A stretch of 11,157 bases of DNA, taken from assembly GCA_028701945.1 (NCBI GenBank), contig JAQVPT010000095.1, positions 1 through 11,157 of the forward strand, read 5' to 3'. Position 1 is the first letter of the stretch. Each line of letters starts with the position of its first letter. A model generated the notes under the pieces. It had not been told where the DNA came from and did not search any database. It saw only the letters and a list, made by a program, of their open reading frames with translations. This document shows positions 4,976-11,157 of the stretch, one piece after another. A program made the position numbers and the translations under genes. The DNA comes from Bacteroidales bacterium (GTDB taxonomy: Bacteria > Bacteroidota > Bacteroidia > Bacteroidales > ML635J-15).

Positions 4976-6550
4976 GTGAGCCGGCAAAACGAAGAAATTC
5001 AAAGTGAATTATATATTGATGTTCGCAGTTCAGAAATCAATATAGCCTTGTTACATAACAAAAAGCTGGTTGAATTAAATAAAGAACGCAGTAACATCGA
5101 ATTTTCGGTAGGAGACATTTATTTAGGTAAGGTAAAAAGACTTATGCCTGGATTAAATGCCGCTTTTATTGATGTGGGATATAAAAAAGATGCATTTCTG
5201 CACTACCTCGACCTTGGAGTCGGTTTTCAAACATTAAACAAGTTCTTGCATATTGGTTTGTCAAGAAAACAAAAGAACATAAAGTTTAGTAAGATTAATG
5301 CCGAAGCTGATATTGATAAAAATGGCAAAATTACTGATGTTCTTACTGTTGGACAGTATGTTCTAGTTCAAATCGCAAAAGAACCTATATCATCAAAAGG
5401 TCCTCGTTTATCATGCGAACTATCAATTGCTGGTCGTAATCTGGTTTTGATGCCATTTGGAGCAAAAATTTCCATAAGTCAAAAGATTAAATCTGTTGAA
5501 GAAAAAAAACGATTGAAAAATCTGATCGAAAGCATAACCCCAGTTAATTATGGGGTAATTGTTCGAACTGTAGCAGAGACTAAAATGGTAGCGGATCTCG
5601 ATAAAGAACTCAACTTGCTTATCGAAAAGTGGGAAACTCTCTATAGCGAGATTAGTAACGCCAAACCACCAAAATTGATGATTGGTGAAATTAACAGGAC
5701 AACTGCTATTTTACGAGATATACTCAATTCTACTTTTAATCAAATATACGTTAACGATAAACCAACTTATGAAGGGATAAAAGATTTTATAACAGAAATT
5801 GCACCCGAAAAAAGCAAAATAGTTAAACTGTATAATTCAACAGAACCTATTTTTGATTATTTTGATATCGAAAAGCAAATAAAAACTGCCTTTGGTAAAA
5901 CTGTTTCGATGCGAAATGGAGCATATCTGATTATTGAACATACAGAAGCTGCTCACGTAATCGATGTAAATTCTGGAAACAGAAGCAACTCCGAGCAAGA
6001 TCAGGAAGAGAATGCAACCGAGGTTAACTTAATTCCTGCCGAAGAAATTGCAAGACAATTGCGTTTGCGTGACATGGGTGGAATAATAGTGGTTGACTTT
6101 ATTGATATTCACGATGAGAAAAACAAACGTAAAGTATTTGATAAACTCAAAGATTGCATGGCTGGCGACAGAGCCAAATACCACATTATCCCGCTAAGTA
6201 AATTTTGCTTGATGGAGATAACTCGCCAAAGAGTTAGACCCGAAATGGAAATCAAAACATCAGAAAAATGCCCTTGTTGCAATGGAAGTGGAAAAATTAG
6301 TGCTAGTATTTCGCTTACTGATGAAATAGAAAACAGCCTGAAATTTATTATCAAAAAACATAAAACCAAAAAAGTTATTATTAAAGCTCATCCTTTTGTA
6401 CAAGCATATTTGACAAAAGGTCTAATAAAACCAATACGAAAAACTTGGCAAAAAACATTCAACTGTAAAATTGCGATAAACCCTATGATGGCGTATTCAT
6501 ACATGGAGTATCACTTTTTTAATGCTGCAGATGAAGAATTGTTTTATTAA
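4976..6550 (+). CDS. rng: Ribonuclease E/G family protein (RNase G)
   Basis: The 524-residue enzyme is an endoribonuclease that cuts single-stranded RNA, matures rRNA and degrades mRNA in the cytoplasm. An S1 domain covers about 37-135 (FSVGDIYLGKVKRLMPGLNA, FIDVGYKKDAFLH). The DNase I-like catalytic half holds the two metal-binding aspartates: Asp330 in HVIDVNSGNR and Asp374 in IIVVDFIDIHD. The Zn-link is CPCCNGSG at 432-439, with Cys432 and Cys435 as the CPxC pair that joins dimers. Length fits RNase G rather than the long RNase E with its scaffold tail. The start is GTG: the frame upstream is closed by TGA at 4946-4948 and contains no ATG. The next gene follows after 17 bases, so it shares an operon with dsbD. 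All key residues are intact. Confidence 0.95.
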   Translation: MSRQNEEIQSELYIDVRSSEINIALLHNKKLVELNKERSNIEFSVGDIYLGKVKRLMPGLNAAFIDVGYKKDAFLHYLDLGVGFQTLNKFLHIGLSRKQKNIKFSKINAEADIDKNGKITDVLTVGQYVLVQIAKEPISSKGPRLSCELSIAGRNLVLMPFGAKISISQKIKSVEEKKRLKNLIESITPVNYGVIVRTVAETKMVADLDKELNLLIEKWETLYSEISNAKPPKLMIGEINRTTAILRDILNSTFNQIYVNDKPTYEGIKDFITEIAPEKSKIVKLYNSTEPIFDYFDIEKQIKTAFGKTVSMRNGAYLIIEHTEAAHVIDVNSGNRSNSEQDQEENATEVNLIPAEEIARQLRLRDMGGIIVVDFIDIHDEKNKRKVFDKLKDCMAGDRAKYHIIPLSKFCLMEITRQRVRPEMEIKTSEKCPCCNGSGKISASISLTDEIENSLKFIIKKHKTKKVIIKAHPFVQAYLTKGLIKPIRKTWQKTFNCKIAINPMMAYSYMEYHFFNAADEELFY

Positions 6551-6567
6551 CTTAATTTTTATTCAGT

Positions 6568-8580
6568 ATGAAATTTAAACAAAAAATTTTAGTGTTTACT
6601 GGGATACTATCGTTTATCCTATTTTTAAATCCAATTTTTGCTCAGGATAATGAACCCGTAAAGTGGAGTTTCTCGACTGAAAAGCTTGATGATGAATATG
6701 TTAATCTAGTTGTTAAAGCTCAGATTAAAGACCATTGGCATCTTTATGGCCAATATTTTGGTTTTGGTGGACCAATGCCTTTGTATTTCGATTTTAATTT
6801 GAGCGATGACTACAAAATAATAGATAGTGTTATTGAAAGTCCTGCTCCTATTATTGAATTTGATGATGTTTTTGAAGTAGAAGTAAACTTTTTTGAACAT
6901 GAGGCTACTTTTACTCAAAAAATAAAAACATTATCAGGCAAAGGATTTAATATTACTGGTGTTATTGAAGGACAGGCTTGTTACGAGGATGGGGCATGTA
7001 TGCCACTTAATTATGATTTTCTTTTCGAAATTAATGGTGGTGCCGCTTTAGATAATAGTCAAACATCTGAAGTAGGAGCTAAAACTCCTATTATTGTTAC
7101 TTCAAACGAATTTGATAACAAAGAATCAAGTAATAATTCACTATTATCATTTTTCTTGATTTCATTTCTTTTTGGGATAATTGGGATACTAACGCCATGT
7201 GTGTTTCCTATGATACCAATGACTGTGAGCTTTTTTATGCAAAAGAATGAAAAAAGATCAAAAAATATCATAAAAGCACTAATCTTCGGATTGTCGATTA
7301 CTCTTTTGTATGCTTTGGTAGGACTGATTGTGTCAGTTACGAGTGCTGGAGCTGACTTTACAACAGTATTGAGCTCTCACTGGATTCCAAATGGAATTTT
7401 CTTTGTTTTATTTGTTGTTTTTGCCGCTTCGCTTTTTGGCTTATTTGAAATTGTTTTGCCATCGGGTCTTGCAAATAAAGCTGACAAACAAGTAGATAAA
7501 GGTGGTATGGTTGCAGCTTTTTTTATGGCCTTAACAACTGTTATAGTTAGTTTTAGTTGCACAGGTCCTATAATTGGTGCCTTATTGGTTAAAGCTGCAA
7601 GCGGAAATGTTCTCGAGCCGCTTATTGGAATGTTAGGATTTGGTCTTGGATTTTCATTGCCATTTACTATTTTAGCACTTGTTCCTGGAATGATGAAAAA
7701 ATTACCAAAATCAGGTGGCTGGCTTAATTCAGTAAAAGTTGTTATGGGATTTGTAATTCTCGCTTTCTCATTAAAGTATTTCTCTAATATTGATCAAAAT
7801 TATCATCTTGGCATATTAAGTCGCGATTTATATATTGGTATTTGGATGATTATATTTATAATGATGGGAATTTATCTTTTAGGTAAAATTAAATTCTCTC
7901 ATGATAGCGATGTTCAGCATGTTGGTTTTTTTAGACTAATTATGGCAATGGCGTCATTTATATTTGCAATTTATCTGTTCCCTGGTTTATTTGGAGCAAA
8001 CTTGAGTGGTATAGCGGGCCTATTGCCACCTAAATCATCACAACAGTTTGACTTAACTTTAACCGATGCAGGTGCTGACGATAATGGCTTATGTGAAGCC
8101 CCTAAATATTCCGAGACGATGCACATGGCATATAATGTTAATGGTTATTTTGATGTTAAGCAAGGTATTGAATGTGCGAAATCACAAAATAAGCCAGTAC
8201 TTCTTTATTTTACTGGACACACATGCTCAAACTGTAAAAAAATGCAGGCATCAATATGGTCAGACCCGACAATTAACGAATATTTTAATAATAAATTGGT
8301 TATGACCGCTCTATATACAGATGAAAAATCGGTTATTCTTGATGAAGAAAGCTGGTTTACATCGTCTAATGATGGAAAAATCAAAAAAACTTTGGGAGAC
8401 GTAAATCTTGATATTCAAGTTGTGAATTTTAGCACAAAAGCTCAACCTTTTTATGTTTTAATGAGCCCCGATGGTGTTGTCCTAACTGAACCTATGCAGT
8501 ATAGCTCGAATACTGAAGAGTTTATGGAATTTCTTAAAAAAGGGATAGAGAATTATGAAAATCTCGAAACAGTAGAGTAA
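6568..8580 (+). CDS. dsbD: Thiol:disulfide interchange protein DsbD
   Basis: The 670-residue inner-membrane protein carries electrons from cytoplasmic thioredoxin to periplasmic proteins. A signal peptide (about 1-26, ending FAQ) leads to the periplasmic alpha domain with its redox pair Cys138 and Cys144 (GQACYEDGACMPL). The membrane domain has about eight helices between 190 and 475; its redox cysteines are Cys211 in LTPCVFPMIPM and Cys331 in SFSCTGPIIGALL. The C-terminal thioredoxin-like domain carries CSNC at 553-556 (FTGHTCSNCKKM). All six cysteines of the relay are present, so it should be functional. It follows rng by 17 bases and is closed by a strong terminator, making it the last gene of the HU operon. 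The link to RNase G is probably only shared transcription. Confidence 0.95.
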   Translation: MKFKQKILVFTGILSFILFLNPIFAQDNEPVKWSFSTEKLDDEYVNLVVKAQIKDHWHLYGQYFGFGGPMPLYFDFNLSDDYKIIDSVIESPAPIIEFDDVFEVEVNFFEHEATFTQKIKTLSGKGFNITGVIEGQACYEDGACMPLNYDFLFEINGGAALDNSQTSEVGAKTPIIVTSNEFDNKESSNNSLLSFFLISFLFGIIGILTPCVFPMIPMTVSFFMQKNEKRSKNIIKALIFGLSITLLYALVGLIVSVTSAGADFTTVLSSHWIPNGIFFVLFVVFAASLFGLFEIVLPSGLANKADKQVDKGGMVAAFFMALTTVIVSFSCTGPIIGALLVKAASGNVLEPLIGMLGFGLGFSLPFTILALVPGMMKKLPKSGGWLNSVKVVMGFVILAFSLKYFSNIDQNYHLGILSRDLYIGIWMIIFIMMGIYLLGKIKFSHDSDVQHVGFFRLIMAMASFIFAIYLFPGLFGANLSGIAGLLPPKSSQQFDLTLTDAGADDNGLCEAPKYSETMHMAYNVNGYFDVKQGIECAKSQNKPVLLYFTGHTCSNCKKMQASIWSDPTINEYFNNKLVMTALYTDEKSVILDEESWFTSSNDGKIKKTLGDVNLDIQVVNFSTKAQPFYVLMSPDGVVLTEPMQYSSNTEEFMEFLKKGIENYENLETVE

Positions 8581-8602
8581 TACAATTATAATTTGTAATA
8601 TG

Positions 8603-8642
8603 AAGCTGTCCGTTCACTAAATAGTGAACGGACAGCTTTTTT
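8603..8642 (+). terminator. Strong intrinsic terminator after dsbD
   Basis: AAGCTGTCCGTTCACT (8603-8618) and AGTGAACGGACAGCTT (8623-8638) form a perfect 16-bp stem with the four-base loop AAAT, followed by TTTTTT at 8637-8642. It lies 22 bases after the dsbD stop and insulates the operon from tamL. On the other strand the arms give only AAGCTT ends without a long U run, so it acts mainly on plus-strand transcripts. Confidence 0.95.
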
Positions 8643-8691
8643 AGTTGATAATATTAATGACATTTGATTGTTTATAATCTCGCAATGTTTT

Positions 8692-8723
8692 TTTGTTATA
8701 CAAATCATTTTCAATTATATTTG
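8692..8723 (+). promoter_or_regulatory. Near-consensus Bacteroidota promoter of tamL
   Basis: TTTG at 8692-8695, a spacer of exactly 20 nt, then TATATTTG at 8716-8723 matches the phylum's vegetative promoter fully. It ends 10 bases before the ATG at 8734, giving a very short leader. It excludes the upstream ATG at 8668 as the translation start. Confidence 0.8.
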
Positions 8724-8733
8724 TATCTACAAA

Positions 8734-11079
8734 ATGAAGTTAGTGAAAAATATAATCTCGAAAGCTACTTTTGCTTTTTTCATAGTAATTATTATGTTAT
8801 CGCTGGATTCTTGCAGATCTACAAAGCATGTAGCAGATGATGAATATTTACTTACTAAAGTTAGTTTTGATTGCAAAAATTCAAATGTCGATATCGAAGA
8901 TGTAGAAACTGCACTTAAACAAAAGCCAAATCGAAAAATGTTATCTGTTTTTAGATTTCATCTTATGGTTTATAATATGGCGAAATCAGGAAAAGAGCGA
9001 AAGTTTAAAGAAAAAATTGCTGATGTTATCGGTGAGCCTCCTGTTATATATGATGAATATTCAACAGAAAAAACAGTCAGTAATATTGAATCGTATTTGC
9101 ATGCTCAATCATATTACGAAGCTGATGTAAAAGTTGTTGAAAAAAGAAAGAAGAAGAAAATATCCCTCACATATCAAATTGAAACTGGCGAACCCTATCT
9201 AATTTCTAATTTGATTTACGACATAACCGACCCTAAATTACAGGAGCTTGTTTTATTAGACACAGTAAATTCCCTAATCCATACTAATGAGAACTTTAAT
9301 ACTGATGTACTGCAAGATGAACGTGAGAGACTGGTTAGAATGTTAAAATCGAACGGATATTATTATTTCTCAATTAATAATATCCATTATTATGCCGATA
9401 CAACAATAAATCAATATCAAACAAAACTAACCCTTGCAATTCGCAAGTCATTTGACGAAAATAGCATTAATAACAATACGCCTTTTAAAGCTCAGGTTAT
9501 TAGAAATATCTATATATATCCAGATTTCGATCCTAAATTATCGGTTTCTGATATCGAAGCATATAACTCGATGCTTGACACAATTTCTGTTGACGGATAC
9601 AATATAATTTATAGCGGAAAACTAGAGTTTAAACCATCTGTCTTGCTTCAATCATGTTTTATCAAGCGTGGGGACAGATATAATATTCAAAATGTTGAGA
9701 AAACGCATGCACATTTCTCAAATCTCAAGCAATTTAAACTCATAAATATTAAGTTATATCCCTCCGAAGATGTAATTCTTGAAACGCAAAAAGAACGATT
9801 CCTTGATTTGCATATTTATTTAACTCCTCTAATCAAGCAATCATATACACTTGAACTTGAGGGGAATAATACCTCGGGAAATATTGGAATGGAAGGTGGT
9901 ATTTCATATAATAATAAAAATCTACTCCGTGGAGCTCAATTATTTAATATTAAAGGTTCTCTTGCTTTTCAAACACTTACCTTAGATGTAGAGGATATTA
10001 GTCAGACCTTTTTCAACACTTTGGAATATGGCGGAGAAATGAAATTAAATATTCCCAAACTGATGATTCCTTTTTATGAAAATTATGAGTTTGTAAAAAA
10101 CCATAATCCTAAAACAAGAATAAGTACATCCTTTAGTTACCAGCAGAGGCCTGATTACACTCGTACGATTGGTAATCTTGGGTTTGGATATTTTTGGAAA
10201 GGCGGGAAAAATAATTATTTAACTCATTATATAAATCCTATTGAGTTGTACCTTGTAAAGATTTTTGACTTTAATCCTGTTTTTCAAGAGCAGATAGCAA
10301 ACTTGTACATTAGATATTCATACGAAGACCAGTTGATGTCTGTTATTAGTTACGACTTGATGTTTAATAATCAGAATATTAATAAATTGAAGAGCTTTAC
10401 ATATTTTTGGCTTAATCTTGAAACTAGTGGAAATATCCCAAATGCTCTTTATAAATGGACTGGTCAGGAAAAAGTAGATGGAGCGTTTCAATTTATTGGG
10501 GTAGAGTTTGCTCAATTTATTAAAGCTGATTTCGATTACAGATATTATCAGATATTTAATGAAAATCAGTCTTTTGTATACAGAGGTTTTTTTGGTATTG
10601 GGCTACCTTATGGTAATTCGACTAAAGGTTTGCCTTTTATTAAAAAATATTTTATCGGGGGAGCAAACGATATACGAGCATGGCGTGTTCGAACTATTGG
10701 GCCTGGATCATATACCAATCCTGGGTCAAATTATGACCAAATTGCTGATATGAAAATGATGTTTAATTTCGAATATCGATTTAAAATTATTTCATTTATC
10801 GAAGGAGCTTTATTTCTTGATGCTGGAAATATCTGGGCAATCGATAAAAAAGATAATCGTGCGGGCTCATTATTTAGATGGGATAAATTTTATAAGGAAA
10901 TTGCTGTCGGAACAGGTTTTGGTGTCCGTTTTGACTTCTCGTTTTTTATTATTCGATTTGATTTCGGTATCCCACTATATAGCCCTATTTATCCGCCAAG
11001 CGAGAGATGGTTAGGTACTTTTAGTACATTTGAGTTAAACGATTTTACTTTTAATTTTGGTATTGGGTATCCGTTCTAG
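8734..11079 (+). CDS. tamL: Translocation and assembly module lipoprotein TamL (BamA/TamA family)
   Basis: The 781-residue product is an Omp85-family outer-membrane protein of the lipid-anchored type found in Bacteroidota, thought to work with TamB in envelope assembly. The signal peptide ends in LSLDSC, making Cys27 the lipidated residue, and TKHVADDEYLLTKVSF follows, typical of the family start. Residues about 30-365 form the periplasmic POTRA-like region. The barrel begins near 370 (YTLELEGNNTSGNIGMEGG). The conserved loop-6 signature is YFIGGANDIRAWRVRTIGPG near 640, and the chain ends in FTFNFGIGYPF with the terminal Phe of barrel proteins. I chose the ATG at 8734: an ATG at 8668 is in frame, but it would lie inside the promoter and put 22 extra residues before the signal peptide. 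No tamB is visible in the 78 bases that follow. Confidence 0.92.
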   Translation: MKLVKNIISKATFAFFIVIIMLSLDSCRSTKHVADDEYLLTKVSFDCKNSNVDIEDVETALKQKPNRKMLSVFRFHLMVYNMAKSGKERKFKEKIADVIGEPPVIYDEYSTEKTVSNIESYLHAQSYYEADVKVVEKRKKKKISLTYQIETGEPYLISNLIYDITDPKLQELVLLDTVNSLIHTNENFNTDVLQDERERLVRMLKSNGYYYFSINNIHYYADTTINQYQTKLTLAIRKSFDENSINNNTPFKAQVIRNIYIYPDFDPKLSVSDIEAYNSMLDTISVDGYNIIYSGKLEFKPSVLLQSCFIKRGDRYNIQNVEKTHAHFSNLKQFKLINIKLYPSEDVILETQKERFLDLHIYLTPLIKQSYTLELEGNNTSGNIGMEGGISYNNKNLLRGAQLFNIKGSLAFQTLTLDVEDISQTFFNTLEYGGEMKLNIPKLMIPFYENYEFVKNHNPKTRISTSFSYQQRPDYTRTIGNLGFGYFWKGGKNNYLTHYINPIELYLVKIFDFNPVFQEQIANLYIRYSYEDQLMSVISYDLMFNNQNINKLKSFTYFWLNLETSGNIPNALYKWTGQEKVDGAFQFIGVEFAQFIKADFDYRYYQIFNENQSFVYRGFFGIGLPYGNSTKGLPFIKKYFIGGANDIRAWRVRTIGPGSYTNPGSNYDQIADMKMMFNFEYRFKIISFIEGALFLDAGNIWAIDKKDNRAGSLFRWDKFYKEIAVGTGFGVRFDFSFFIIRFDFGIPLYSPIYPPSERWLGTFSTFELNDFTFNFGIGYPF

Positions 11080-11157
11080 AATGGTGTGGAAATAAGAGGA
11101 GATGATGTGCTGATACCATGATGCGGTGATGTAAGGATTTGCTAGCAAGTAATTTAC
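11080..11157. other. Short 3' flank without recognisable feature
   Basis: Its GATG-rich text contains several ATGs with short frames (one at 11092 stops after four codons). I see no hairpin terminator for tamL and no start of a recognisable gene. Confidence 0.5.

Noticed and set aside
8581..8597. Short dyad TACAA...TTGTA just after the dsbD stop
   Set aside because: Five AT-rich base pairs are expected by chance here, and the much stronger terminator follows immediately.

Overview
This AT-rich window with tightly packed genes most likely comes from a member of the Bacteroidota, probably order Bacteroidales or a close relative. Four points support this. Promoter candidates fit the Bacteroidota pattern TTG, about 20 nt, TAnnTTTG. 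The genes lack Shine-Dalgarno sequences. HU, a tiny COX24-like basic protein and RNase G lie in that order, as I recall from this phylum. A TamL-type lipoprotein member of the Omp85 family is present. The order-level placement is inference.

Left part (1-1041): the window opens inside a gene for a CGGC-domain protein that lacks its first residues. Next comes a decayed stretch that appears to hold the broken 5' end of a SAM-dependent methyltransferase gene. It is closed by a long perfect hairpin, and then a tRNA-Arg(UCU) gene follows on the minus strand with its own promoter. The hairpin lies between two converging units and could terminate both.

Middle part (1042-4347): a Gfo/Idh/MocA-fold protein has lost the residues normally needed for catalysis. 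A promoter candidate is followed by a two-gene unit: a surface lipoprotein whose stop codon overlaps the start of a polyprenyl-phosphate sugar-1-phosphate transferase, the enzyme type that starts exopolysaccharide or O-antigen synthesis.

Right part (4440-11157): an apparent operon runs HU, 30-residue basic protein, RNase G (GTG start, hairpin in its leader), DsbD. It ends in a textbook intrinsic terminator. A near-consensus promoter then drives tamL, which encodes the lipid-anchored, TamA-like outer-membrane barrel protein and is complete. Only 78 bases follow it, with no recognisable gene.

Together the genes serve envelope building (sugar transferase, DsbD thiol transfer, TamL) and core nucleic acid or ribosome functions (HU, RNase G, COX24-like protein, tRNA). 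I see no phage, transposon, CRISPR or defence system. Most of the window is ordinary chromosome; the points most worth checking are the degenerate Gfo/Idh protein, the methyltransferase remnant, the 30-residue protein and the rng leader hairpin.
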